This document shows, one piece after another, positions 27,101 to 41,300 of a DNA stretch of 64,000 bases (positions within the stretch are counted from its first letter, which is position 1; every line of letters begins with the position of its first letter). The translations under genes were made by a program, and so were the position numbers. A model generated the notes under the pieces. The model was not told where the DNA came from. It worked only from the letters and a program-made list of their open reading frames with translations, and did no database searches. This stretch comes from Icerya purchasi. Lineage: Eukaryota; Arthropoda; Insecta; Hemiptera; Monophlebidae. The stretch is taken from contig CM077115.1 in assembly GCA_039619475.1 (NCBI GenBank), positions 401,484,557-401,548,556 of the forward strand. The letters run 5' to 3'.

Positions 27101-29323
27101 TAATCTTGCAGAGGACCAGCGAGCAGATAAATCTTGGGGATGTGTTATAAAAAATATTGAATGTATAGAGAAATTGCGCAGATTTTATCGCATACATAAG
27201 GATTTATTATTTTTCCGCAGTAGAGTAAGTGAATTGTGGCGGATATGTATACCTAGTGCACATGTCGAGGAGCTGATCTGGTTAACACATACTAAATACG
27301 CGCACCCTGGACAGCTCCGTACTTATTTGCTGATCTCCCGTACATGTCATTTTTTAAAGATGCGAAATACGATCAATAAAGTAATTAAACGTTGTGAATT
27401 ATGCAAAAAAACAAAACCATATACGGCGAAATCCATCGGTCCTTTAACAAGCTACTCCCCGCAAGGTCCACTTGACATCGTTGCGGTTGATGTTTTTGTC
27501 CCGTTGCCCATTGTAAAAGGGATGAACCAAATATTTGTACTATATGACACTTTTTCAAAATACGTCAAGTTCTACCCAATGAAGAGGCTAACGAGTGTAA
27601 ATTTAATATCGAAGGTGAATCATTTTATCAGTACAGTAGGAAAAATGAACACTATCGTTTCGGACAACGCCACAGTATTTACTAGTCAGCGCTGGTACGC
27701 CTTTTTCGAGAGTAGGGACATCGAAGTGCGGCATATAGCCGCCTATTGCCCGAAAAACAATCCGGCCGAAAGGGTCAACTTTGAATTAGGTAAGTCAATC
27801 AGGTGTTTGTGTCATAAACGTCACACCAACTGGCTGACACATCTCGCGGGAATCGAGGCATGTTTCAATAACATCCCGAGTACTATTACCGGATATATTC
27901 CGAGTGAGGTGATTTATAGAGAGAATCATTGTCATCTCATTAGCGAAGTAATTGCGTTTCCGGAGGTGGAGGATAGACAAACTCATGAGAGTATCATAGA
28001 AACAATAAAAGCTCGATTAGAACGCCTCAATAATGCGCGCCGAAAAAAGCAGGTAGAAAAGAATAACATAAGGGAATATAACGTAGAAGATCATATATAT
28101 ATAAAGAACCATGTCCTATCTAATAAGGCGAAAAAACGCATATTACCTAAAAGATCTTACTCGCGAAAACAATTACGTAATACGCAATATCATCGATTTA
28201 AGACCCGCATAAAAAAAAAAGAAAATATATATATAAAAGTGAAAATACTTCCCTCGTAAATAAATTTTCTAAACGAATTTTTTTATTTTTTTAGAATTTT
28301 CTTCCGTATAATTTTTTTTGTTATTTGCCTTGTCCTGTTTGACAATACCAATTAAGGGAGCTCGCGGTTTCGCGGAGCAATTTACGTATATCGCTATCGG
28401 GAACAATCGGCGTGCTCGTCAAATATAAAGTCCTGTTAGAAAGGCGATCCTATTCATCTATAACATCTGGCGGCGCAGAACTAGGAAGTCATGATGTAAG
28501 GGTCTGGAGTTGGTTCGTTGGCATCCTTGCATTTATTTTATTTTTCTTTAGCGCGGCTGCGTAGGATTTGTAAATCCTTTAAAGGTAGTCCATGTCTTCT
28601 ATAACATCTGGCGGCGTACTTGGAGGCGGCCACGGCGTATGTTTCCACGGAACCTATTATAGAGGTGCTCCATTTTGTAATAACATCTGGCCGCGACCGT
28701 GGTGCGTCTGGGTACGTGTGAATCAGTGCGACTCGGAAAGTCAAGTTTTTCCACGTTTTCACAGAGTTTTTTCTTAACATCCCTTTGTTGTGCTCTGGCG
28801 TCATAAAGTCGGTTTATTGTTCCGGGTGATAGTCGGTGTACGGGGGGTAGTTTCCGGGGTCGCGAGATCCTAGCATGATTGGTATCTGTTGAGATCGTTT
28901 ACAGGACAGATTTGGCAAACAGGGAAGTCATTATTTATATATTCGCTAGTATTATATTCACGCATTAATGCATGTACAAGTTTGCACGGGAAGTTTTGTT
29001 TACTTGTTCCAGTTTATTTTCACTCTGTAAGTCTCGATTCTTCACGTTCAATTTAAGTTCTGCTCGTGAACATTTTACAGAATAAAATTGTATTCACATC
29101 CATGTATGAGCAAAATTGATGCCGTTAATCATGGAGTTTGTTTATTTACATCGACTTAATCGAGGCAATGCGCATCCGATTTGTGAATGTGTACTCGACT
29201 TGTCGAATTTTCGTCTGTTAGACATTTATTAATCTTGAGAAATAATAAAGATAACAATTAAGAGAAGAGGTATGTATCATCTGGGCATTTTGCTTCGGAT
29301 AGCGGTCTTGCAGTTTTTTTCCG

Positions 29324-29359
<36 letters not shown>

Positions 29360-32300
29360 TGCTTTTCTTCCGTCATTATTGTCTAAACATCTTTGAGTCA
29401 AAGTTACTCACGGGTCACCACTCTGGATCCTATTTCCCGAGTATAAGTGAGGTGTGGGTGAGAATTAATGGAATGTCGCCATATTATTTTTAACACCTCG
29501 GCACCGTAAATCGTTCACTATATGCGGCGTAGGGAATTGTAAATTTTCGTTACGTTACGGTAAACATTTATAGTTAGTTTGTTTATATTTATTTTGGTGA
29601 TTGCGGTCAATATTATGTATACGTGAATTGTTTTGTTGAACCTCCGATGTCGCAGGCAGATCGGAGGGTAGCGGAACGTGTTAATGACGTCTTAATATAA
29701 TGTATAATTTTTCAGGAATTTTCTTGTTGTGTTATTGTGCGAGTGTGAGTGCCCACGACTAGAAATGCAATTTTGCTAATTATTCAGACATTTTTTTTTG
29801 TTTTGTTTGTCTTGTTTTGTTGGTTTTTAATTTAATTTCCGGTGGCATGCGCCGTGGGAAGGCATGCTAGGTAATGGTAGGAAGTTGGTTTTCATCTGAT
29901 ATGTAGGGGTGTCTGTCTGGGATAAGCCAATCGGGGGGTCCCATGTGTCGGACGTGGCCGCGCACCACCTCTGCAATTATATACAGGGTGGCTCGGTTAC
30001 ACGTTCGTGCATGTTTGGTCAGGGGTGTCGAAAGGGGGGCTCTCATTTTCTCTTGTGGTAGGCCAATGGGGGTGTTTCCGCACTTCGCATGGTATCCGAG
30101 TGCACCATTTTGGGCCGTGGTGGCATAGTATTTTTTTAGGAATTGATTTTCGGTGGCTCGGGTACATGCAAGGCTTGTGATCTTTCTGTTGTCTTAATGA
30201 TGGTTATTTTGAAATTTCACCGTACACTTCAGTTTATTGAATATGGTCTTAGTACTTCGTTTTGATAATATGACTTGAGGTCATTATTAGCCCTATTCAA
30301 GTATCGTTTGTTATTAATAGATTTTGTTGGAGTTTCGTCCACCGTTGTAGTCATGGGTGATAATAATTTTTTTTGATATTTTCTGAATTAATGTTGTTAG
30401 TAGATATTCGTTTGGTCCCTGTGAGGACATGCATAGCTCTAGTCGTGTGGAGATTCTGATTTTTTCCGCAATTTTATTTATTTATTTGTTTGTATTTGTT
30501 TAGTCGTTCCAATGCCGTTGTGCGGTATGCGTGTGGTATGTTTGAGGAATGGGTGAATCTGAACGGTAGCGTTATGTTTAGAGCTCTGTGGTTCAACACT
30601 GGATGCTCCGAATCCGTAAATTCTTTCACACCTTGGTCTTCATCCAAAAACTTCCGTTTTGGATGGAAATTGGGGTGGGGCAGTGATACGGATTCGGTAC
30701 TTGCAGCGCTATCTTTTAACGATGTCCGAGTTAGAAAATATTCTTTGAAATATCATTAATTCACGATCTCTCGGACATCGTTCTTTTTAGCCGTCGCTTT
30801 GCCTTGTCAAGTATGCTTACTCGGCCAAAACCGAAAATCCCGTGCCTGTTCGTTCGATCAGTTGCACCGGGATGATACTGCACTAGTGTCTGTGTAGTGG
30901 TTGTGGTCGAGGGCTAAGGCAGTGACATGTGCTTGCGGCGAAAGCGCGCATCCGAACAGTGTGGCGAATGACATTGAGCGAGCGGAGATTTTTAATGTAT
31001 CCCGCCAAAAGTCAGGCAGGGCAGTAAGTGCGGTGATCGACGCAGAAGTATTCTTCTAGAAACTTCTGCGTAGCCTTTATCGCCGTAGCACGGAACACAT
31101 TGTTCGTTCGCTTATATTTCTGGTCGCCGTAGTCGTAATTGATAGTTACCACGTTTTTTTTTTTGTTCGTTCATCTAGTCGATCGATACCGTTTTTTCGC
31201 GCGTTACGAAGAGCGCCATGCGGTGAAGTTAACCTTTTTTCGGATATCATTTATGTGCCGCGTAAAGAATTACACGTGTTTTAAAAGCCTAATGCTCGTT
31301 ATTTTTTATCTTCATCTCCGTGTGACTGGCTTACGGAAGAGAAAGACATCGAAGGGAAAAGTCAGGATTTGTGACTCTAGCTGCCCGGAAGCAGGGACTT
31401 AGAAAAGTTAAAGAATTTGTTACACTGGCGAGCCCGAACTGCTAAAGAAAAGTCAATTTGTAACACGGGCACCCGAAATCAGGGACGCAATAGTCAATTT
31501 GTAATAATATAATATATCACTGATCTTAATTGAACTGTGTTTTTTTCGGGAACTTATTTTATCATTTGAAGATTTTGAGTTCTGTACAATACGGCGCATT
31601 AGAGATTATATTAGCAGCTGTTAATGAGCGATTTTTCACATAGTTTTGCACTGAATAATTAACAAGAAATTATTTATTTGAAAACAGATTCACGCCAAGA
31701 ATACAGAAACGTTTTTAACCGGCAAGTCTATTTTATGTTCGGATGTTTTTAAACGAGCTATCGAGACGCTTTCAACAGAAATAAACCCGGAAGAGCATCC
31801 GCCCGAGGCATCAGCACAATATCGGAAATTATTGGCCATATCATTATTTTATAAAGTAAGTTGTTTAATATTTTCTTTTCAATTATCTGTGCGGTTTTAA
31901 CTCGTATTTTAAATATAAGTACGTGTTTATAATTATTCAGCAGATAGGAAAATGTAATGCGATATTTATAGCTGTGACTGCAATATTCGTTAAATAAACG
32001 GGATTTCTGATTTCTCCTATCGTTCACAGTTAACATACGAGTAGATATTTTCAATTTTAAATAATGAGAGATATAATAAAACAAAACTCATAATTTTCAA
32101 TAAATCTTATTTATCTTTTACTACACTAAATTAGAAAGACAGATACTATCCCAGAATTAAATTGGTATTTATTTCACATTAAAAAAAAAAAGTAAAAAAT
32201 AATTGAACACCCGAAAAAAAACTAGTAACTGAAATAGAAGCGGCTCCCTGTACAGTAGACGTGACTACGGTGCCATCGGGTGATTAAATGTGAAAGTTAT

Positions 32301-35300
32301 TCGATGTTTACATTTTATTCTTTTTCACTCAAGTTAACTTTTATAAAATATAACAGGATTTTATCAAATGCAGTTATAAGAATAAATATTATCTCTGTAA
32401 CAGTAATATATGGTATTCATCGAACATTCTAAAAAAAGTATTTTGAACTCGAAAAATGTATGTATCAATTTTTTCGGAAATTCACAGAAGGTTAATTTTT
32501 CTTTAATATAATTGTGTTAACATATAATTTTTTTTCTTGTAGAAATTGCAATGTACAATTTCAATTTATATTGTTTTAAGATTAATAAAAGGTTAACGAA
32601 GTGGTTAATAGGAAGTACGTATAATAATAATGTAATACTTTTTATAGTTGCTGAAAAATTTTTAAAGGAATGATTGCAAATAAAGACGAACAAAAATTTG
32701 AATAAAAGAATTGTGACTTCTTATCAGTGAAGTCGGTTAATACAATGCAGAACAGTTGAAAAGCTATAATTGTAAACGAATTTTTATTAGTAAAAGAATG
32801 TTTCAGCACATTATTAACGATTCCGTAGTAAGGTAATCGGGAGTAAGGCTACTTAATTTGATGAAATAATATATTTTTATTGAGAAATTTCTCTAATGAC
32901 CAAAAGTAAAAAGAATAACTTATCGATAAAATGAATACTGAAGAACGAACGAAGAAATACTATTTATAGTTTATTAGCTAGTAAAAAATAATCTAAACAA
33001 ACTGAAAAATCGAAATCAGTGTAATTATTAATTTTATAAATGTAGAATGTCATCATCTGCAAACAATTTTACAATTTTTATATTAGGAATCTAAATGTAG
33101 CTTTTATTTAGTTACATAACTCATTTTGTGTAGTGATGTATTATGTTTGTACAAATTTATTATTATATTGGTCATTAAGAATAACAGAAATTCGAGGAAG
33201 TTGTAAAATATTATTTTGTAATGTCACTAGTTTTACTTACGCATTATATTTGTAGTAAAATTGAAAATTGTTTCAGAGATGCAATAATTATGTTTTGAGG
33301 ATAATTTATACGTTTTACAAGGGCTGTTCAGTAAGTACCGTCTCCTCGCTCGCAGCGCTCAGAATTTTGATCATTCAAAGAAAAAAATGGTAGTCATTGA
33401 AAACAGGATTTTATTACGATTTTAACGGCATATTAAAATTAGACGTAGTCACCGTTTAACGCGATGGAACCAGTCCAGCGGACAACCAGTTTTAGGATGC
33501 CGGTTTCGAAGAAGTCGATTAGAGTTGTAAACGTAGGCACGATGATACAGCGGTCTGTAATTTCTCATCCGAGGCATAGCGAGTTCCTGTCAAATATTTT
33601 TTGAGGTGGCGGAATAAGTAATAATCACTTGGCGTCCAATCGGGGCTGTATCAAGGGTGCGGATAAAGGTCGAAACCGAGAGACAGTATCACCTCTGCTG
33701 CGCGCGCGCTTGCGTCCACAACTTCAGAATCCATTTGGCGCATATTCTACAATACCCTAATTCTTTTACGAATTTGTTTACTGTCCCAAGAGCTACTCCT
33801 TTCTCCACCACTAATTCCCTTTGGGTAACATTCCGATTTTGTCTGATCCGCGCGTCAATCATGTTTTTTACCTCACCCGACCTGCGTGGGTTTGGAGGGC
33901 CTGAATGCGAATAGTTTTATGGTACCAGCACGAGCTCAGTATCGCACCTTACATCAACCATTTCTAGACGTCGAAAAGTCATGATAGGCGCCAGATTTTC
34001 TCGAGATATAAATTCAATAATTGCTTTCTGCTTGACCGTTGCTCGGAAGTGCGTTTCACATTTTCACTCATCGTGAAAAAAGACGATAACCTACTACGAA
34101 ACAAAGTATACCACTGTATAGCTGTGACTTTCTTCTTTTCTAACCAGCACAGATATAATTCTGTACGTTGTCTACAGAGAGCGCTAGGAGTGTGGAAGCG
34201 TTACTTAATGAACAACGTATGTAATTTGGTCTTATCATTTATTGAATGAAAATAACAGAATACTATAACAGATTTAGGGAGTATAAAGAAAATTAAAAGC
34301 TAATTACTTAAAGAAATTATTCATAGAAGATAAATCGAATTATTTTGTTAAATCGAAACGAATTTTTTCCACTTAAACGGTTTATTACAAATAAACATCG
34401 AATAACTTTCGTATTTAATAATTATAATTTAATACAATAATTACATTACTGTCACGTCGTAATTTATTAAAATGAACGTATAGTTTGAAAATAAAGTAAT
34501 GAATTAAAAAAACCTTTGTTCCAGAAAAAACATTGAACAGGACTGCCTTTTAAAACTCTCATTTATGACGGCCGTGTTTATATGTGATGTACATATTAAT
34601 TTTTAGAATTCTCTGTATACGTGTTGTACTTTGAAATATAACATATGTTCTAACAACTGCCTAAAAACAATTCGAAATTTGATAGTCTTGTAAACATTTA
34701 AATACGTAAAAAATTAAATGTGATTTGATAACAATAACATTTTCCATGTTCGGGGAGCAAAATTTGCAACAAAAATATAAAAGAAAAAAATTAATAAAAA
34801 AATAAATTATGTAAACATTTTAAAATTGAAGAAGACTGCATGACAGGAATACAGAGTCAGTATTATTACGATTGTTCATTTTTTGCATTTAATATGACTT
34901 TGTTTCTTTCATTTTACCATCATAAATGTGTACGTTTATGTAAACACACCTATAATTATCAATAATGCATATTAATTATATTTAGCATACCGTATAATTA
35001 AATAATACTACTTTGCTCACAACAAAAAATAAATGAAACACTTTATACCAGGTGTTTCACTTAAATTTAGAATTTAGTTCAGTGGTAATCAATGATAACA
35101 TGTTTCCAAAAGTAAACAACTACTTATAAAAATATAAGTAACATCGATCATTGATGAAAAAGATCACAGATTTTTTTTTTCTCAAATTTTTTATTTTGAC
35201 GACTATCTAGTCTTTAACAATAACGGCGACAAAATTGACGACTACAAGTGAAGAGAGTTACACTTCCAATGAAGTGACCCCGACTTTATACATCATTTCA

Positions 35301-38300
35301 CTGATTGTAAGTCATATGGTTTTCGACGTTAAAGCCGCCTTGTAGCCTCAGAGTTGTATGACTTCGGCATTAGTATGCTTTTCCAGCCGATTTTTGTGTT
35401 TGCATGCGAACCTGGTAATTTCATCAATGGCCGTTGGAATTTTCATATCTCGATGTATGTCGTCGTTGCGTTCAAATCGGTATGCAGCAGTGATCGTGCG
35501 AAGTGCAATGTTTTGACGTCTTCGTATACAATCTATGTTAGAACTACTAGCACAACCCCACAACTGTATTCCATAAATCCATATAGGTTTAACAATAGCT
35601 TTATACAAATGTCGTTTGTTTTCAATAGATAACGGTGAGTTTCTTCCTAGCAGCCAATAAAGACTTCTCATTTTTGCTTTTATTTCCAAACATTTTTGTC
35701 AGACGTGGTGCTTCCAATTTAAACACGAATCAAGGTGCATCCATAGGTATTTCTGCGGATTCAGCGTCATTGGAATGTTCTCAGCTTTCCGTAAAGTGAA
35801 GTTTATGTGCACCGATTTTTTTCTATTAACTTTTATTTTCCAGCTTTTCATCCAAGCACTTAATTTTCGTTTTGTAAGCGTTTCGCAGCACTCTGCTGGA
35901 TCTTATTTGTGGCTAGAATTACTGTGTCATCAGCAAACATAGCAATAACTGTACGATTGTTCGTTGGAATATCGGCTGTGTAAAGGAGATAAGGGATAGG
36001 TCCTAAAACACTATCTTGTGGTATTCCTCCAGTCAGACATCGCTATCTCACAACTAATTCTGGACTGCCGGTTAGTCAGATATGATTCTAGAATACGATA
36101 CCACGAATATGGAAATTGTTCACGTAATTTTACGAATAAATCGCCATGCCAAACTTTATCGAAAGCTTGAGCTACGTCGAGGAATATCCCGCAGCAATAT
36201 TCCTTTTCCTCAAGAGCTTTATGTATCACATTTGAGACGCGATGCACCTGATCAATTGTACTATGCTTGCTATGAAATCCAAACTAGTGATCTGGAATTA
36301 GCTGTTTTGTTTCAGTTATAGGTTTAAGCCGCTTTAGTACAAGTTTTTCAAACAGCTTAGATATGGTAGGAAGAAGAGATATAGGTCGATACGACGAAGG
36401 TAAACCTGGCTGTTTTCCCGGCTTCAGCAGCATTATTACCTGTGCTCTTTTTCATTGCCTAGGAACGTTCCCTATGCGAAATATTGCATTGAATATGTAT
36501 GTAATAAAAATAATCGCGTTTCTCGACAGTTCCTTAATTATTTGAGGTGTGATCTCATCATATCTGGGTGCTTTTTTCTCATTAAGATTTTTAACAATTT
36601 TATTAGCTACTTCCACAACGGAAAAGTGTGTAATATTTACATTTCTTTTTTCAAATTGCTGGTTAATGTTTAAGTTCGATACGATATCGTTTGGTTGAAA
36701 AACTTGTTCAAGGTGATCGGCGAACACTTCCGCTTTGTTTACTTCGCTACTTGCCCAGGTACCATTTGCCTTCCGAATAGGTGGAATCTGTACCTGTGGC
36801 TTCTTCATTCTTCTCGTAGCCTTCCATAAAAAATAATCACAGGTATACAAGATGTTCTACTCTTTTATAATCTAGCAAGGTGCCCGAGTGACTCCTTTAC
36901 GATCTGTAACCATCATGTTTTTATGTCTCGTGAGAAAAAGTTGAATTTGAAATATTTTATTAAATAAAAATGAACGCGTAATTGTTGTTGAAATATAATT
37001 AAAATGAAAATACGTATTATTTTATTTTTTTTATATTATATGTTTTAGAATAAGTGTGTGTGTGCTTTAAGTTCGTGTTAGGATTAGCGCCCGATTCGGT
37101 CAGCAATAGGTACAAAAGCGGTGCGCAATTGTTACATCGTCCATTATCTTCCGGGAAACAAGATTTCGATACGGACAAATCAAAGTGGCCTTTGACGAAA
37201 CCCATACCGAAGTTGGAAGCTCTTATTCAGTGTGCTGGTATATTTTTAGCGTAATGTTTAGATATATTATTTTTACAATTTTTTTTCTCTTTTAAATGCA
37301 TGCAAGTTGGAATATTAAGATACACAAATCAGTGTTTCATTTTGGAAAATTCATTAAGTTTGTAAATTGAGTGTGGCAAAAGTATATAAGTCAAACATAT
37401 TTGTTTATTTAACATAGAACTGATGTGTATGGTGTTTACATTTTCATTTTTTAAGCACTTTTCCTATTTCTTAGATTTTTTCTTTTTTTCATTTTTCCTA
37501 TCTAGTCCGATTATTGAAAACATGAATGTGAAATGGAGGCTAAACAGTGTATATGTCTGTGATAAATTTAATCACTGGCTTAAATTGAAATGATTATTAG
37601 AAATGGATGAGAAAAATACGTGTATAATAATGTCAGCGAGGCAAAGATGACTGGTAAATTTATAATATACTGTTACTAGAGGTGATTTATTTCATTATTT
37701 AGCTTGAAAATAGGTTAGAAATCTTAAAGGTAACATCTGACAATACTAGTGCATATTTATGGCTGATGTTTGTTTTTTGAAGGTCGCACACTTTTTCTGT
37801 AGTAATTATTAATATGTATATTTTTTAATAGTATTTAAATTAATTTTTAAAATTCCCTTTCTAAAAAATTAAATAGTTGCGAAGTCAATATTATTAATGA
37901 TGTGCGGCAGGAAAAGTGCCAGTATTTTAAATTACTGAAATACCGAATGGTTATAGAAAAATAATTCTAAAAATTGGAAAAAAAAACGCTGTTCGTCGAC
38001 AACTAAAAAATATAATGTGACCCCCTGGTCTATGAAAACCGGGCTAATGTGTCAAAAAATCAATTTTCACTTCTTTGGCTATTCTTATAGAAAAAAAGCA
38101 CGCTCTTTTCAATGAAACAAACCCCAGATTTCTACCTCTATTACATTCTTTACAAATCGTGTTTTAAATAAAAACAAAACGTGAAAAACTGCAATAGAAA
38201 AAAAATAATCAATTTTTTTTTTTAAAAATTAGTACAAACTACTTTTTGCAAGTTCTTTTCTTCAGTGTTGAGGTTTCTGTATAGGGTTTATTGTATTTTT

Positions 38301-41300
38301 CATCGGTTTTCTTCCTTTTCTTTGCCACGGCCACTTCTGTATTTTTTTCGATTTTGTCAAATTTCTTGTTTCAGTTGTTTTGGTTTTATTTTTTCATCTT
38401 CGATTCTGATTTCGGTAAATTTTCATCTACTTTCCGTTTCGGTTCTTTAATTAAGGGTTTTTTAGGTAATGGCGCTATAATATCAGCTTTAGAGATATCA
38501 GAAAATAAACTTCTTATGCTACTGTGAAGGGATCGTTCTAAATCTAAACCTTTTGGAGTGATTTTTTCAGGCTTCTTATCATCAATAGGTTGTAGGAGTA
38601 ATTGAAATTTGTTTATATCGTCACTGTTCGCATACATTTTTGCTGCTACGCTATATGAGGAAATTTTGAAGTGGTAGAAACTTGTGATTTCTACTAAAGG
38701 TTTATAAAACTGCTTCAGGTAGGTGGTCCAATAATCATACCAGGTTTCGACCTCCTTTCTTTTTCCATATTTTTTTTGTCCGCAGATCTCTCACAAACCT
38801 TATCTAAAACATTACTTGTTCTACTTGATTCAATTTGGCTCAATATGACTAAATCTTTGCTGTTATTTATCTAATTCTAAAAAATTATTTCTCGATTTTT
38901 CGATCGTATCTCGTGGTATTAAAACATTTACACTTTCGATTACAACAAGGTTCTTCAAAAAATTTTGAAACTATTTTTTCTTCCTCTGCACCTAGGAAAG
39001 ATAATTCCAAATTATTCGAAGAGTTAAGGGTACGAATTTGATCTGGATTTTCTTCATCACTATTATGAGCAAGTTGATGTTGATCATCCAAGTTATCAGA
39101 GTTTCTCTGCATTACTAAGATCTTTTTCAACTTGTTCACTTTATTGAAATTAAAACAGCTTTATCAGGACAGTTAATTAAATTCACGATACAAAACCATT
39201 TCGAGTAATTAAAAACATCGTGATTCCAAAATGATTTGATAACGAAGTACGAACAATATCATTATACGAGGGTGGTTCAAATATGATCGCGACAAATGCT
39301 CTGACACGTTTATTTATTATCGAAAAGATTTACAAAAATTTACAGTTTTTCTAGGTACCCCCGTCACTAATTACACATTTGTTCCACCTCTCCGGAAGCT
39401 TTTTGATACCGGTATCGAAGAATTCCTTGGACAACTCGGACAGCCATGTGCGCACGAACTCCTCTACCTCGTCGTCGGCGTTGAATCTTTGACCTCCGAG
39501 GGCTTCTTTCAGGGTTCTAAACATGTGGTAGTCGCAGGGTAATAAATCCGGACTGTGGGTGGGGGGGGGGGGCGTTCCAGTATCTCCCACCCCAATTCCG
39601 ATATTGTATCGAGCTTAAAACGCGCGGTGTGAGGGCGCGCGTTATCCTGGAGAAGAATCGCACTTCGCGCTGGAATGCTCCTCCGTTTCGAGATAGTGAA
39701 GGTGTTCGTGGATGATAGACTCTACACTACCAATACTGATGCCGAGTTCAGCCGAAATGTCTCGAACATTCCTCCTAGGATCCTCCGAAATGAGTTGTGT
39801 TACGCGGCGAATGTTGTCTTGGGTGATGCTGGTTCGCGGTCGACGATCATGCGGCTCATTCTCGACGGTTTCGCGGCCATCCTTTAACGCTTTGGCCCAT
39901 TTGAACACAGCAGCCCTACTCAGGCACTCACTACCAAACTGATTTTGCAAACGCAGAAAAATTTCCGTGTTTTTAACGCCTTCCCGTACTAAAAAACGAA
40001 TGGCAATACGTTGCGCAACGGCGGTCGGCACTTGACATTCACTCATGATCGTAGCACGCGCGTGAAACATGCGTTCGCGACGAAAACTATGCCAAACTGT
40101 TCGTAAGAAACTCAGGTATCACATACTACAGTCGCGACCTTTCCAAATATACATGCGCGCCATCTGCAGCATTTGTCTCGATCATATTTGAACCACCCTC
40201 GTATCTCTTCCACGGATAAAGAAATTAGCAACTAGAGGGAAATTTGCTCGATTTAGCTGCGGTAATATTTCTTATAAAAGCATCACTGCATACAGAAAGT
40301 CACAAAACATCGGCGCATGTACCGCGAAACAAGCAGCGGAAGAATAGTGCTGTTGTAGCAACGCGTAACACCTCGCTACTGCCCTCAACTTTAAACGCGT
40401 TTATCTCGAAAACGTTTTTTCGCATACCAGCCCGGTTTTCGTAGACCACGTCACATACATATGTAAACGATTTTTTTTTCTCCCCTGAGTGTGCAACTAG
40501 CCCTGTAGGGCTATCTGGCTCTTGGCGTGTGGGTGATGATAATTTGTGGAAACTCCTATCCAGCGATACGAGTTTTATCTGGTATCTGGTTTAATATATT
40601 TGAACCCTATAGCAAGTCCGTTGGCTTTATCAAGCGTCTGATTTCATTGGAATTATCTAGTAGTGCAACGGCCAGGCTATTTGTGTGGCATTGTAGCTTT
40701 CGACCGTACTGTTTTGCAACTTTTTTGATTTCTTCACTGGTTGTACTTGTATGCGCAGATCTGTATGTAATGTATGATTGGTGATGTACCACGACGGAGC
40801 ATCTGTAATTTCTCTCAGAATTTTATTTTGGAAACATAGTAACTGCGCAATGTTACTCGGCTTGGCACATGAACAATCGTCCTTCTATTCTTCGCTGTTA
40901 AAACTTAATCATTAAATAATAAAAATTTTTTGCAAATATTTATTCGGAACTATAGACTGGACTCCACGTAAATCCAATCAACAAAAGATAGTTGCGTTAG
41001 AAATGTTACGAATCCCGTGGACGAAAAAGAGAACAAACAGCTCAGTGTTACAAGAAATAGACGTAACGAAAAGAGGATTATCTTCTGAATAAATTAGAAG
41101 AATACAGAAATACTCTTTAGTCATGTGATAGGAGCAAATGGATTTGAGACAAAAATTCTTGAAGGAAAAAGAAGACGTGGTCGCGTTCCAATCAGATGGT
41201 TAGACATGATCCGGACAGCTGTAAGAAAGAGTTTCGTAGAATGTGTTCGACTGGCTCGTGGCGATATCTTATACATTAGATGGACAGTTCATAATCACGA

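Larger units (their letters stand above)
24354..31506 (+). mobile_element. Ty3/Gypsy LTR retrotransposon, internally deleted, 7153 bp
   Basis: Two LTRs of 823 bp (24354-25176, 30684-31506) are identical in every line compared, offset exactly 6330 bp. ATAT flanks both sides (24350-24353, 31507-31510), the target type known for 17.6/297-like Gypsy elements. Inside: PBS at 25177, Gag N-part with coiled coil, fusion to the RT thumb, RNase H, integrase, then 2.4 kb without a convincing ORF, and a G-rich polypurine tract before the 3' LTR. Gag C-part, protease and RT fingers/palm are missing and no env was seen. Identical LTRs imply a recent insertion. It sits in the sense orientation in an AOX intron, 181 bp before exon h. 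Confidence 0.93.
38017..40454 (-). mobile_element. Unclassified TIR DNA element, split by a mariner
   Basis: Inverted ends: left GTGACCCCCTGGTCTATG then AAAACCGGGCT; right (minus strand) GTGACGTGGTCTACGAAAAC then CGGGCTGG, with about 45-65 bp of similarity continuing through an AAAAAA...TTTTC stretch. Without the 937-bp mariner insertion the unit is about 1.5 kb. It encloses a minus-strand coding remnant (38230-39139). A further copy of the end is at 51829-51891. Superfamily unknown; the target duplication is unclear (TATAAT and ATACAT flanks). Confidence 0.6.

Noticed and set aside
28538..28804. Overlapping open frames on both strands after integrase, possible env
   Set aside because: No signal peptide, membrane span or furin site; composition-driven frames around the PBS-like modules.
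29324..29357. Run of 34 A as the tail of a retrotransposed copy
   Set aside because: No LINE or processed-gene sequence could be recognised upstream and no target duplication was seen.
33657..33914. Plus-strand 85-codon frame
   Set aside because: Antisense shadow of the mariner relic at 33318-34221.
35354..35632. Plus-strand frames over the Jockey relic (also 36082-36321, 36455-36673)
   Set aside because: Antisense shadows of minus-strand LINE coding sequence.
39675..39942. Plus-strand frames inside the deleted mariner
   Set aside because: Antisense to the transposase HTH region.
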